A DNA stretch of 20,201 nucleotides from JAMBLL01 sp964460075 (GTDB lineage: Bacteria; Actinomycetota; Acidimicrobiia; Spongiisociales; UBA5794): NCBI GenBank assembly GCA_964460075.1, contig CAYWPC010000035.1:1-20201 (forward strand). The letters are read 5' to 3'. Below are positions 1 through 6,838 of the stretch, one piece after another; positions within the stretch are counted from its first letter, which is position 1; each line of letters begins with the position of its first letter. Position numbers and translations under genes: made by a program. Below the pieces are notes generated by a model that saw only the letters and a program-made list of their open reading frames with translations, was not told the DNA's origin and did no database searches.

Positions 1-608
1 GCGTCGTCGGCTTCGTCTGCGGCCTCATCTGTGGCGTCGGTTTCGTCTGTCGCGTCGGTTTCGTCTGTTGCGTCAGTCGTGGTAGTTACGTCTACCGCGG
101 GGGTCTGATCGACGACGACCGCCTTGTCGGTTTGAGGAACCGTTGTGGTCACAACTGTGTCGCTGTCGTCATCTGGGTGGGGGAGCTGGATGCCGATGTT
201 GTCGGCTACGTTGGAGACAACTGCCTGCACTGGATCGGGAAGGGTACCAGCAGCAGCAAAGGCGCCGCCGGTGGCTGCGAGAGCAACCGAACTAGCCAAG
301 ATTTTTCCGATCAGGCTTGAGGTTATGTAGCTGAACACTGTTCGTCTCCTTGGTCTGCGGTGTCTCGTCTGCTTGGTCGCCGGAGTCACCGGGGCTGGTG
401 GGTTGAGACGAGCTTCGTGAACGGCTGCTGCGACGTGAGCGGTCATCGTCTCGGGAGTCGGCCAGCCCATTGCCTCTTCCCTGAGATCCATGATCGCTCG
501 ACCGAGGCGATCATCGGGGTCGAGTTGGCCCGCAATCATCGCTTCGAGTCGTTCGTCGTCAGTGTGGTTCTTGCTCATCTCGTTGTGGTTACCCCCGGAG
601 CGTGTCAT
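1..608 (-). CDS. Membrane-anchored anti-sigma-like protein, 3' end outside window
   Basis: This is a partial protein of at least 202 residues, probably the partner of the sigma factor immediately upstream. Its ATG overlaps the sigma-factor stop codon (ATGA), which implies translational coupling; a second in-frame ATG lies at 578. The N-terminal ~75 residues are charged and cytoplasmic-looking. A run of arginines (RRPRRR) precedes one hydrophobic segment around residues 90-115, rich in Ala and Gly. A short Pro/Val/Asp region and a long Thr/Asp/Glu low-complexity tail follow. No zinc-binding HxxxCxxC anti-sigma motif is present, so the anti-sigma role is inferred from gene order and topology, not from a recognised domain. 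The arginine cluster next to the helix and the acidic tail suggest that the C-terminus is extracytoplasmic. The downstream remainder is unseen. Confidence 0.75.
   Translation of the reverse strand, partial: MTRSGGNHNEMSKNHTDDERLEAMIAGQLDPDDRLGRAIMDLREEAMGWPTPETMTAHVAAAVHEARLNPPAPVTPATKQTRHRRPRRRTVFSYITSSLIGKILASSVALAATGGAFAAAGTLPDPVQAVVSNVADNIGIQLPHPDDDSDTVVTTTVPQTDKAVVVDQTPAVDVTTTTDATDETDATDETDATDEAADEADD
28..81. repeat. 18-bp tandem repeat inside a coding region
   Basis: Three head-to-tail units of 18 bp start at 28, 46 and 64. The first two differ at one base and the third has decayed. On the minus strand they encode a Thr-Asp-Glu/Ala repeat (TDETDA) in the acidic tail of the anti-sigma-like protein. 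The unit is a multiple of three, so copy-number change would keep the frame. The same composition continues to the window edge. Confidence 0.7.
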
Positions 609-1252
609 TGGGTTACGGTCTGATGAGAAATTGTGCTGCGGAGCTTCTGTAGCGCGCGCCGAGTCAGTTGCTTTACGGCGCCCGAGCTTGTGCCAACTAT
701 TCGTGCGGTCTCTTCCACACTGAGGTCGACGATGAATCGAAGGGCGATGACGTTGCGCTGGTCACGTGTCAGACCATCGAGCATGCTCATGGCTGCCTCG
801 GTTCCCGCGACCGACAGTGCCTCGTCCTCTGCAGAATGATCTACGCATATATCACGTGACGGCTCTGCACTCAACACTTCTGGTCGACGGAGGAAGCGTC
901 GCCGTTCGTTGCTGAGCCGGTGATGGGCGATCATGAATACCCAGGAACGGAACGAAGACGCGTCTCCCTCGAACTTCGAGAGGTTGCGTGCCAGTTGGAC
1001 GAAGGTCTCGCCTACGAGATCGTCTGCGTTGCGAGATCCACGCACCCGGAAGTATGCATGCAGGCTCGGAGCGACGTCCTGATATAGGCGCGTCCATGCC
1101 CATTCCTGACCGAGTTGGGCAGCACTAATGACGCCATCGAGAACGTCGACATCCATGATATGTGATCGGTCGAACGGTGTCGTACCTTGAGGAGAGCGGT
1201 GACTCTCGCGTGATTCAGGGCACGAAACGCCCCGATCTTCGCCGCGGGTCAT
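605..1252 (-). CDS. ECF (sigma-70 family) RNA polymerase sigma factor
   Basis: A group IV sigma factor directing RNA polymerase to a stress regulon. Region 2 spans roughly residues 55-120 (Asp-Asp-Leu-Val-Gly-Glu-Thr-Phe core, then FRSWVFMIAHHRLSNERRR), and region 4 spans residues 155-205 with a helix-turn-helix (SVEETARIVGTSSGAVKQ). Length up to 215 residues is normal for the family. The ATG at 1252 sits 25 nt behind a possible -10 box, but the first 32 residues are unlike the family. The ATG at 1156, beginning MDVDVLDG, is an alternative start that matches the domain boundary; neither start has a strong ribosome site. The stop overlaps the next gene, a probable membrane-bound regulator. The target regulon is not evident from the window. 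Confidence 0.9.
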   Translation of the reverse strand: MTRGEDRGVSCPESRESHRSPQGTTPFDRSHIMDVDVLDGVISAAQLGQEWAWTRLYQDVAPSLHAYFRVRGSRNADDLVGETFVQLARNLSKFEGDASSFRSWVFMIAHHRLSNERRRFLRRPEVLSAEPSRDICVDHSAEDEALSVAGTEAAMSMLDGLTRDQRNVIALRFIVDLSVEETARIVGTSSGAVKQLTRRALQKLRSTISHQTVTQ

Positions 1253-1256
1253 CGAC

Positions 1257-1297
1257 GCTTTCGTGAGAAAGCAACATATGCTAGAATATCAAGTGAT
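1257..1297. promoter_or_regulatory. Divergent promoter region between the sigma gene and the small plus-strand gene
   Basis: On the minus strand TAGCAT (1278-1283) fits a -10 box for the sigma-factor gene. On the plus strand TAGAAT (1282-1287) fits a -10 box for the gene at 1327. The two boxes overlap, so the two directions probably compete. A perfect hairpin, gctttc-gtga-gaaagc, lies at 1257-1272. The minus strand reads TAGCATATGTT, which resembles sequences at 8942-8952 and 9660-9670. Assignment is by eye only. Confidence 0.4.
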
Positions 1298-1326
1298 GGA
1301 ATTAGCAGCAGTTAGGGGATGAGCGT

Positions 1327-1590
1327 ATGGACCGTGGCGTCGACCGTTTCGAACATCTGCTGAGGTGCCTCGAAGAAGCCAGGCTGGCCGACGAGGACGT
1401 GCATCGGCGATCGTGCTCGCTCTCGGAACGCATCGCCAGCCATGACTTGCTGGTGAGGTTGCGTGCGGAGATCGCAGAGGTTCGACTCGAAATAGCACCA
1501 AAGCTCGTGGAGACCCCAGACCTGCATGCTGTAGGAACGAGGCGGGGCGGAGCGATCCCATCCGCTGCTCTGGATCGAAATGGCCGATAG
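1327..1590 (+). CDS. Small hypothetical helical protein (87 aa)
   Basis: I do not recognise this protein. Its ATG lies 8 nt after a good ribosome site (TTAGGGG) and about 40 nt after a TAGAAT box. The first ~60 residues are Leu-, Glu- and Arg-rich with amphipathic periodicity (for example RLRAEIAEVRLEIAPKLVE), as in a coiled coil or helical bundle, and codon choice is like its neighbours. The last 20 residues are less convincing. It precedes the ChrB-like gene in the same orientation with a 72-nt gap carrying a separate promoter. Longer open frames on the opposite strand lack ribosome sites and sensible composition. It could still be a spurious frame. Confidence 0.45.
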   Translation: MDRGVDRFEHLLRCLEEARLADEDVHRRSCSLSERIASHDLLVRLRAEIAEVRLEIAPKLVETPDLHAVGTRRGGAIPSAALDRNGR

Positions 1591-1602
1591 CGCTGGTCCG
1601 AC

Positions 1603-1644
1603 TTGTTGAGCAGTACGCAGCTGTGCGTATTCTGTGAGCCTCAC
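1603..1644 (+). promoter_or_regulatory. Promoter with embedded operator-like inverted repeats, upstream of the ChrB-like gene
   Basis: TTGAGC (1606-1611) and TATTCT (1628-1633) form a -35/-10 pair with a 16-bp spacer. A perfect inverted repeat TACGCA-gctg-TGCGTA (1614-1629) fills that spacer, and a second, GTGAG-c-CTCAC (1634-1644), follows directly. A repeat between the boxes is a classical repressor site. The protein binding it is unknown; the ChrB-like product itself is one candidate. Confidence 0.4.
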
Positions 1645-1662
1645 AACGTTTAGGCAGGGCAT

Positions 1663-2262
1663 GTGATGAAGCAGCCAGGGGACCACGCCGATAGGGAACG
1701 TTCTGACGGGTCCGATCCCCAGTGGTTGCTTCTCGCGTACAAGGTTCCGTCCGATCCATCATCGAATCGAATCTCGATATGGCGTGAGCTCAAGCGTCTC
1801 GGTGCGTACTACCCCCAACAGGCGGTGTGTATTCTGCCGGGCCATGCCGAGATCAGGGCTCAGATCGGAGAGATTCGCAGACGAATCTCTGATATGGGGG
1901 GTACTGACACGTATCTCGAGATCCCGTACGTTTCCGACGAACAACACGAAGGACTGGTCGACGCATTGCTCAAGCTTGCCGGGAAGGAGTACGCCGAGAT
2001 CGTCGAGGAGTGTGAATCGAAATTCGTCAAGGAGATCGAGTTTGAGCGATTTCGCGGTAACTACACCTTCGAAGAGGCCGAGGAGATTCGGCACGATCTG
2101 GACAAGATCGAGCGTTGGTTTAGTGCCGTTACGGCACGAGACTGGTTCGACAGCCCAGCCCGTGCTGAAGCTCATCGCTGGGTGAAAGAATGCGGTGTGC
2201 TCCTCGAGGCCTTCGAGGCCGACGTGTTCGCGCATACAGAGGGCAGCGACGAAAAGGGCTGA
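1663..2262 (+). CDS. ChrB N-terminal domain-type protein (chromate-resistance regulator family)
   Basis: Residues ~17-60 carry the ChrB N-terminal signature: PQWLLLAYKVPSDPSSNRI, then an IWRELKRLGAYY-type helix and AVCILP. A helical, acidic remainder follows (about residues 100-190, with a Glu/Lys/Arg-rich stretch around residues 125-145). ChrB proteins sense chromate or act in its reduction. Here only this N-terminal module is present, at 199 residues, and no ChrA transporter lies nearby, so a chromate role is not established. The GTG at 1663 is directly followed by an ATG at 1666; either could initiate after AGGCAGGG. Its promoter carries inverted repeats, suggesting regulated expression. 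The next gene in the same direction begins 222 nt downstream and encodes hydroxypyruvate reductase. Confidence 0.8.
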   Translation: MMKQPGDHADRERSDGSDPQWLLLAYKVPSDPSSNRISIWRELKRLGAYYPQQAVCILPGHAEIRAQIGEIRRRISDMGGTDTYLEIPYVSDEQHEGLVDALLKLAGKEYAEIVEECESKFVKEIEFERFRGNYTFEEAEEIRHDLDKIERWFSAVTARDWFDSPARAEAHRWVKECGVLLEAFEADVFAHTEGSDEKG

Positions 2263-2290
2263 AGTTCCGGCGTATCGTCATCCAAGGAAC

Positions 2291-2303
2291 CTGCCGCCGG
2301 CAG
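2291..2303. terminator. Weak hairpin after the ChrB-like gene
   Basis: CTGCC-gcc-GGCAG forms a short stem 28 nt after the ChrB-like stop codon, without a following T run. The rest of 2263-2484 shows no convincing gene. It holds a GC palindrome (CCCGCGCGGG) near 2370 and presumably the promoter of the next operon, which I could not place with confidence. A frame opening at 2395 merges into the reductase and is not its likely start. Confidence 0.25.
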
Positions 2304-2484
2304 ACATCGATGCTCAAGGGAATCTGAGGACACATTGGGCGCTACGGTGGTGGTTTCGGCCGGACCCGCGCGGGGGCTCTCTTAAGGATTCGTCGTGTCT
2401 GTCCGTGCGTTATCGTCGACGAAGAGAATCCTCGGGTACAGCGCAATAGCGCAGAGCGCAAGACGTGGCGAGATGGGAGATCTG

Positions 2485-3615
2485 ATGGCCAAGCAGTGGA
2501 AGGTGCATAACCCGGAGGGGGCCCTTCGGGTCATCGTCACCAAGGAGCTTCCTGGCTCCCGCTGGCTTGAGATCCTCGACAACGCAGGCTGCCGGGTGGA
2601 GGTGTGTCAATCCACGGACGTGCTCACGGCTGACGAGATCGCCGAACGCATCGGCTCGCAGTGCGATGGCGTGATTGGGCAACTCACCGAGGCGTGGAGT
2701 GTCGACCTCTTCGAGGCTCTCGCCGCCGCAGGTGGTCGTGCGTACAGCAACTATGCAGTGGGATACGACAACGTCGACGTTCCAGGGGCCACCAGACACG
2801 GTATTCCTGTCGGAAACACCCCTGGAGTGCTGACAGAGACAACTGCCGAGATGGCGATAGCGCTCACGTTCGCTACTGGCCGTCGCATCGTTGAGGCAGA
2901 TCGTTTCATGCGGGGCGACGAGTACGACGGCTGGCTTCCCACAATGTTTATGGGTCAGCGATTCTATGGGGCGACCGTCGGTGTGATCGGAGCGGGCCGT
3001 ATTGGATCGGCATATGCTCGAATGATGGTTGAGGGGTTCAAGATGAATCTGGCGTACTTCGATCCGTACAGGAACGACCGACTCGAACGGTTTGTCTCGG
3101 ACTACTCGGCGCTCATCGTCGGGCACGGTGAGCAGGCTGTCACGTGCCGACGTCTCGACTCTATCGAAGATGTGCTGAGGGAGGCCGACGTCGTGAGCCT
3201 CCACACCGCTCTCGATGAGAGTACCCGGCACCTCATCAACGCGGAGAGGCTCGCCTTGATGAAGCACGACGCCATCCTGATCAACACGAGTCGTGGTCCC
3301 GTTGTCGACGAAGCGGCGCTCGTCGAACATTGCCAATCGCATCCCGACTTCAAGGTTGGTCTCGATGTGTTCGAGGACGAGCCCGCGATGACACCCGGCC
3401 TTCCACATCTCAACAATGTTGTCATCGTGCCACACATCGCCTCTGCAACCGTGTGGACACGGCAGGGCATGGCAACACTCGCGGCAGCCAATGTGGCAGG
3501 GATGCTTCAGGGCTATGCGATATGGGACCGTGACGACGTGCTGCCGTTCCTTGAAGGTGACCTGCCGACCGCTGCACCGAGCATCGTCAACGCCGCTGAA
3601 CTTGGACTGAAGTAA
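2485..3615 (+). CDS. NADH-type hydroxypyruvate reductase / glycerate dehydrogenase, plant HPR1-like
   Basis: A D-2-hydroxyacid dehydrogenase that reduces hydroxypyruvate (and probably glyoxylate) to D-glycerate (glycolate). The 376-residue protein can be laid over plant peroxisomal HPR1, as I remember its sequence, almost without gaps: CDGVIGQLTE near 60-69, NTPGVLTETTAE near 111-122, and GVIGAGRIGSAYARMMVEGF near 166-185, which includes the GxGxxG nucleotide loop. The catalytic set is present: Arg270 in NTSRGP, a Glu in DVFEDEP (294-300) and His317 in PHIASA. I chose the ATG at 2485 because plant HPR1 begins in the same way (MAK...) and GGGAG lies 7 nt upstream; the longer frame from 2395 adds 30 unrelated residues. 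It is followed after 15 nt by an aminotransferase, fitting a serine-hydroxypyruvate-glycerate route. Confidence 0.93.
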   Translation: MAKQWKVHNPEGALRVIVTKELPGSRWLEILDNAGCRVEVCQSTDVLTADEIAERIGSQCDGVIGQLTEAWSVDLFEALAAAGGRAYSNYAVGYDNVDVPGATRHGIPVGNTPGVLTETTAEMAIALTFATGRRIVEADRFMRGDEYDGWLPTMFMGQRFYGATVGVIGAGRIGSAYARMMVEGFKMNLAYFDPYRNDRLERFVSDYSALIVGHGEQAVTCRRLDSIEDVLREADVVSLHTALDESTRHLINAERLALMKHDAILINTSRGPVVDEAALVEHCQSHPDFKVGLDVFEDEPAMTPGLPHLNNVVIVPHIASATVWTRQGMATLAAANVAGMLQGYAIWDRDDVLPFLEGDLPTAAPSIVNAAELGLK

Positions 3616-3630
3616 AAGGAGAACAAACAG

Positions 3631-4824
3631 ATGCGTATTGCCGATCGGATAGACCGCCTCGGAACGGAGACCGCCTTCGCTGTGGGTGCGGAGGCTGCTG
3701 CATTCGCTGCTGAAGGCAACGACGTGTACCCATTCCACCTGGGGGATCTGAACCTTGCAACCCCCACGACGGTGGTTGACGGCGCCTTGCAGGCGATCAG
3801 GGATGGTAAGACCGGCTACTGCCCGAACGCCGGGATCCCGCAACTGCGCGAGGCTATTGCCGAGAACGTGTCGGCTTCTCACGGTGTCGACTACACGTTG
3901 GAGAACGTGGCCGTTCAACCAGGAGGCAAGCCGACCATTGGCAAGTTCATCATGACGTTGATGAATCCTGGGGACGAAGTCCTGTACCCGAATCCCGGGT
4001 ATCCGATTTATGAGTCGCAAATCGAGTTTCACGGTGGCGCTGCAATTCCGTATGCGTATGCCGAGGGTCCTCGAGGGTTCGAACTGGATCTTGAGTCGAT
4101 GGAGCGGAGCATCACAGACAAGACTCGGTTACTGATCCTCAACGATCTTCAGAATCCGATGGGTGCAGAGTGTTCGATCACCGAGCATGAACGTCTCGCC
4201 GACCTAGTCCATAAACACGACCTGTACGTGCTGTGCGACGAGGCATACTTCGATATGCGGTACGGGAACAGTGCCACGTCCTTTGTTGAGCAGCCAGGCA
4301 TTGCAGAACGCTCCGTTGTCTTGTACACGTTCTCCAAGAAATTCGCGATGACAGGGTGGCGGCTTGGTGCCTCGATCGGGCCGCGAGAGGTTATCGATGT
4401 CATCGCCAAGATCAATGTGAATGATGAGTCGTGCTCGAATCATTTCATTCAGTATGGGGCGCTCGCAGGACTCCAAGGTGATCAAGCTGAGGTGCTCGCG
4501 ATCCTCGCCACCTTGCAAGAACGACGCGATGCAGCAGTCGATATTCTCAATGACATCGAAGGCATCCGATGCTTCCGACCAGAGGCTACGTTCTATCTCT
4601 GGCCGAACGTGACCGACCTTATGCGCAATAAGGGCATCGCCGACTACGAGGAGTTCCGACGAGCAGCTTTGCACGCTACCGGTGTGTCGTTCTGCTCTCG
4701 GTTGCACTTCGGCCGACCGGCATCGGACGAATCGGAGCGCTACATCCGTTTCGCATACTCAGGAATTGATGTCTCAGACATTCAGGAAGGCCTGACCCAT
4801 TTCAAGCATTGGTGCGAAAGCTAG
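3631..4824 (+). CDS. Class I/II PLP-dependent aminotransferase (aspartate aminotransferase fold)
   Basis: A 397-residue fold-type I aminotransferase of standard length. The PLP lysine is Lys236 in FSKKFAMTGWRLG, the Asp that binds the pyridine nitrogen is in CDEAYFD (203), an Asn of the pocket is in QNPMG (175), and a substrate carboxylate-binding Arg is probably in the C-terminal YIRFAYSG segment. The ATG follows AAGGAG by about 9 nt and the gap to the reductase stop is 15 nt, so the two are co-transcribed. Coupling to hydroxypyruvate reductase suggests it transaminates serine, alanine or aspartate against glyoxylate or pyruvate, making hydroxypyruvate or glycine. Substrate cannot be fixed from sequence, and general aspartate or alanine aminotransferase activity is equally possible. 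The usual NPxNPTG stretch reads NDLQNPMG, a small deviation. Confidence 0.9.
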   Translation: MRIADRIDRLGTETAFAVGAEAAAFAAEGNDVYPFHLGDLNLATPTTVVDGALQAIRDGKTGYCPNAGIPQLREAIAENVSASHGVDYTLENVAVQPGGKPTIGKFIMTLMNPGDEVLYPNPGYPIYESQIEFHGGAAIPYAYAEGPRGFELDLESMERSITDKTRLLILNDLQNPMGAECSITEHERLADLVHKHDLYVLCDEAYFDMRYGNSATSFVEQPGIAERSVVLYTFSKKFAMTGWRLGASIGPREVIDVIAKINVNDESCSNHFIQYGALAGLQGDQAEVLAILATLQERRDAAVDILNDIEGIRCFRPEATFYLWPNVTDLMRNKGIADYEEFRRAALHATGVSFCSRLHFGRPASDESERYIRFAYSGIDVSDIQEGLTHFKHWCES

Positions 4825-4843
4825 CGGCTTGTCGTGCGGGCTG

Positions 4844-4858
4844 CCGACCGTGGGTCGG
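4844..4858. terminator. Hairpin between convergent genes
   Basis: CCGACC-gtg-GGTCGG is a perfect 6-bp stem with a 3-nt loop. It lies in the 61-nt gap between the convergent ends of the aminotransferase and aidB genes, so it could serve both. There is no clear T run on either side. Confidence 0.45.
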
Positions 4859-4885
4859 TACGTCTTCACACCAACAACGGAGCGT

Positions 4886-6523
4886 TCACGCTACGACAGC
4901 AGCGTCGATGAGACGATTGATAGCGACCGATCCGGGGATCGTCCCGAACGTTGCACCCCAGTCGCCCTCGATCCGGGTGGCAAGGAAGGCATCTGCGAGT
5001 TCCGGTGATCCGTGGCGGACCACGAGTGATCCCTGGAGTACAAGGGCCATCTCCTCGGCAACTCGCCGGACCTGACCTTCTGGAACATCTGAGGTGAGCG
5101 TCGTCTTCAGACGGCCGATGGCATCGTCGAGACGCTTGTCGGTGTGGATGGATCCCTCGAGTTCAGTTACGAACGCATCAACCGCATCCGGGTCTCTCGT
5201 CATCACGCGCATGAGATCGAGCGCGATGACGTTGCCGGATCCTTCCCAAATAGCGTTCAGGGGAGACTCTCGGAACAGCCTTGGCATCATGGATTCTTCC
5301 ACGTATCCGTTGCCTCCAAAGCACTCGAGAGCCTCATACACGACTGCGCTGCATCGCTTCGTTGTCCAATACTTCGCGACGGGTGTCAGGATCCTCTGGA
5401 GCAGAGTTGCATGTGCATCACTGTCCGCTTGGTCGAATGTTGCTGCCAGTCTCATCATCATCAGCGTTGCCGCTTCGACTTCGATCTCTAGGTCAGCAAT
5501 GACGGCCCGCATCAGAGGCTTGTCGATGAGGAGGCTGTCGAAGGCAGAACGGTGTGTTATGTGATGGGTTGCTTGTGTAACTGCCTGGCGCATGATCGCG
5601 GTCGAGCCGATCGTGCAGTCGAGCCGCGTGCCATTCACCATTGCAATGATCGCCTTGACGCCGCGTCCTTCCTCGCCGACCATGCGCGCCCATGCCATGT
5701 CGAACTCGATTTCTCCCGAGGCGTTTGATCGGTTGCCGAGCTTGTCCTTGAGACGCTGGATGTGGAAATGATTGGTCTGTCCGTCTGGTGTCCAGCGCGG
5801 CAGATAGAAACACGAGAGTCCGCCTGGTGCCTGGGCCAACACCGCAAAGCCGTCACACATTGGTGCGGATGTAAACCACTTGTGGCCGGTGATTACATAC
5901 TCACTTCCTGGTCCGCTCGCGCCGATGGGTGAGGCGGTCGTGGTGTTCGCACGCACGTCGGATCCACCCTGTTTCTCGGTCAACCCCATTCCCAGGAGGA
6001 TGCCTGTCTTGTCGGAAGCCGGGGCGAACGAGCTGTCGTATTGGCGTGACAGCAGGAGGGGCTCGAGCTCCTTAGCGATCTCAGGCTGGGCCTTCAGAGT
6101 GGCGGTCACCGATGACGTCATCGATATCGGACATCCATGGCCCTGCTCCATCTGGCTGTCGAGATACATGAGCGCTGCGCGGGCCACGTGACTGCCTGTG
6201 CGGGCGTCGGGCTCGCGATGTAGCGAGTGAACGCCGTGGCGGATGGACAGCTCCATCAGCGAATGCCAAGCTGGGTGAAACTCGATGAAGTCCGAACGGT
6301 GCCCAAACTGGTCGTGGGTGTGAAGGATTGGCGTATTCACGTTGGCGAGGCGCCCCCATTCGCGTACCTCTAGCTGCCCAACCGCCCGGCCGTGCTCGGA
6401 GAGCTGTTCTTCAGCCCAGCCTGCTCCCTCCCTGTTGACGGCGTCTGCGAGAACGGGGTCTGTGCGGTAGAGGTCGTAGGCTCCGAGCTCCGGTGGCTGG
6501 TTGAGGACTTCGTGGGTAGGCAT
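4886..6523 (-). CDS. AidB-like acyl-CoA dehydrogenase-family flavoprotein
   Basis: A homologue of AidB, the alkylation-response flavoprotein that binds FAD and DNA in Escherichia coli and protects DNA. Family hallmarks are visible: NREGAGW (30-36), GRLANVN (57-63), FHPAWHSLM (82-90), CPISMTS (131-137), GMGLTEKQGGSDV (178-190), GHKWFTSAP (213-221), LKDKLGNRSNASGEIEF (258-274), and CFGGNGYVEESMMPRLFRESPLNAIWEGSGN (401-431; given here as consecutive motifs CFGGNGYVEES, MMPRLFRES and PLNAIWEGSGN). At 545 residues it is of normal AidB length. The ATG at 6523 follows AGGAGG by 6 nt; the open frame extends 50 codons further upstream, but that extension crosses a hairpin and is unlike the family. It is transcribed away from the mer-type locus and probably has its own promoter. 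Confidence 0.93.
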   Translation of the reverse strand: MPTHEVLNQPPELGAYDLYRTDPVLADAVNREGAGWAEEQLSEHGRAVGQLEVREWGRLANVNTPILHTHDQFGHRSDFIEFHPAWHSLMELSIRHGVHSLHREPDARTGSHVARAALMYLDSQMEQGHGCPISMTSSVTATLKAQPEIAKELEPLLLSRQYDSSFAPASDKTGILLGMGLTEKQGGSDVRANTTTASPIGASGPGSEYVITGHKWFTSAPMCDGFAVLAQAPGGLSCFYLPRWTPDGQTNHFHIQRLKDKLGNRSNASGEIEFDMAWARMVGEEGRGVKAIIAMVNGTRLDCTIGSTAIMRQAVTQATHHITHRSAFDSLLIDKPLMRAVIADLEIEVEAATLMMMRLAATFDQADSDAHATLLQRILTPVAKYWTTKRCSAVVYEALECFGGNGYVEESMMPRLFRESPLNAIWEGSGNVIALDLMRVMTRDPDAVDAFVTELEGSIHTDKRLDDAIGRLKTTLTSDVPEGQVRRVAEEMALVLQGSLVVRHGSPELADAFLATRIEGDWGATFGTIPGSVAINRLIDAAVVA

Positions 6524-6543
6524 GTGCGACCTCCTGTCTCTCC

Positions 6544-6549
6544 AACGTA
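6544..6549 (-). promoter_or_regulatory. Candidate aidB -10 box
   Basis: TACGTT on the minus strand fits TANNNT and lies about 20 nt before the start codon, with a TGGAAC hexamer about 15 nt further upstream as a weak -35. It would place the transcript start just in front of the AGGAGG ribosome site. Region 6550-6660 holds no other clear element. Confidence 0.35.
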
Positions 6550-6660
6550 TCACTCTTGATGCGTGTTCCAGGCACCCATGGTCGCCGCGCCAGTAGCGAG
6601 GAGATTGCCTGCTGCGTGCCGTGCCGTCTGCATGGGTATCCGGTGGGGAGGCGTATTGAA

Positions 6661-6701
6661 AGAGCGTGAGCAACCTCTGTGGGGGAGGTTGCTCACGCTC
6701 T
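6661..6701 (-). terminator. Perfect 17-bp hairpin, probable terminator of the mer-type minus-strand operon
   Basis: agagcgtgagcaacctc (6661-6677) and its exact complement (6685-6701) flank a 7-nt loop. On the minus strand the stem is followed by TTTC, so it is a plausible intrinsic terminator for the merA and micro-ORF transcript, 30 nt past the micro-ORF stop. It also separates that unit from aidB. The stem is longer than a terminator needs, so a role in RNA stability or processing is possible. Confidence 0.75.
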
Positions 6702-6731
6702 CCATTCTTGGCGAGCGGTTTTACGTCGTGT

Positions 6732-6794
6732 TCAGGACGTGAGTCGGCAACCGTCCGAACAATGGGCGACGCGAGGTACAGAGAAGCGTTTCAT
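6732..6794 (-). CDS. 20-residue micropeptide, copy 1 (MKRFSVPRVAHCSDGCRLTS)
   Basis: This micro-ORF lies 44 nt after merA. Its ATG has a strong ribosome site (AAAGGAG, 7 nt spacing) and it stops at TGA 30 nt before a 17-bp hairpin. A second copy at 16598-16660 encodes MKRFSIPRVAHCSDGCRSMS. The two agree at 17 of 20 residues while nine codons differ synonymously, which indicates selection on the peptide. It is basic at the N-terminus and carries a His-Cys-x-x-x-Cys cluster, so thiol metal binding or post-translational modification is conceivable. I know of no described family that matches. Position suggests co-expression with MerA. An eight-codon frame (MTTKGETV) ends on its start codon (GTATGA) and might couple translation. 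Confidence 0.7.
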   Translation of the reverse strand: MKRFSVPRVAHCSDGCRLTS

Positions 6795-6838
6795 ACGGTC
6801 TCTCCTTTCGTAGTCATCGTTGGTTGATCCTTCGCCCG

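Noticed and set aside
1278..1322. A 14-codon frame (MLEYQVMELAAVRG) before the small gene at 1327
   Set aside because: It has no ribosome site and overlaps the probable promoter boxes; there is no second copy to support it.
2410..4032. A 540-codon open frame on the minus strand
   Set aside because: It is antisense to the hydroxypyruvate reductase and aminotransferase genes, both of which have full catalytic motifs. Its own translation has no recognisable domain and no ribosome site.
6524..6673. 50-codon N-terminal extension of AidB
   Set aside because: It crosses part of the 17-bp hairpin, is unlike AidB, and the ATG at 6523 has AGGAGG at 6 nt.
6732..6794. Reading the micro-ORF TGA as selenocysteine
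   Set aside because: After the TGA the in-frame differences between the two copies fall at first codon positions and change residues, so that frame is not under selection; no SECIS-like element common to both was seen.
6732..6794. Micro-ORF as a leader-peptide attenuator of aidB (copy 1) or menC (copy 2)
   Set aside because: Leader peptides conserve a codon run, whereas here codons vary and residues are kept. menC also has a TATGGT box 8 nt before its start, after the hairpin. Not fully excluded for aidB.
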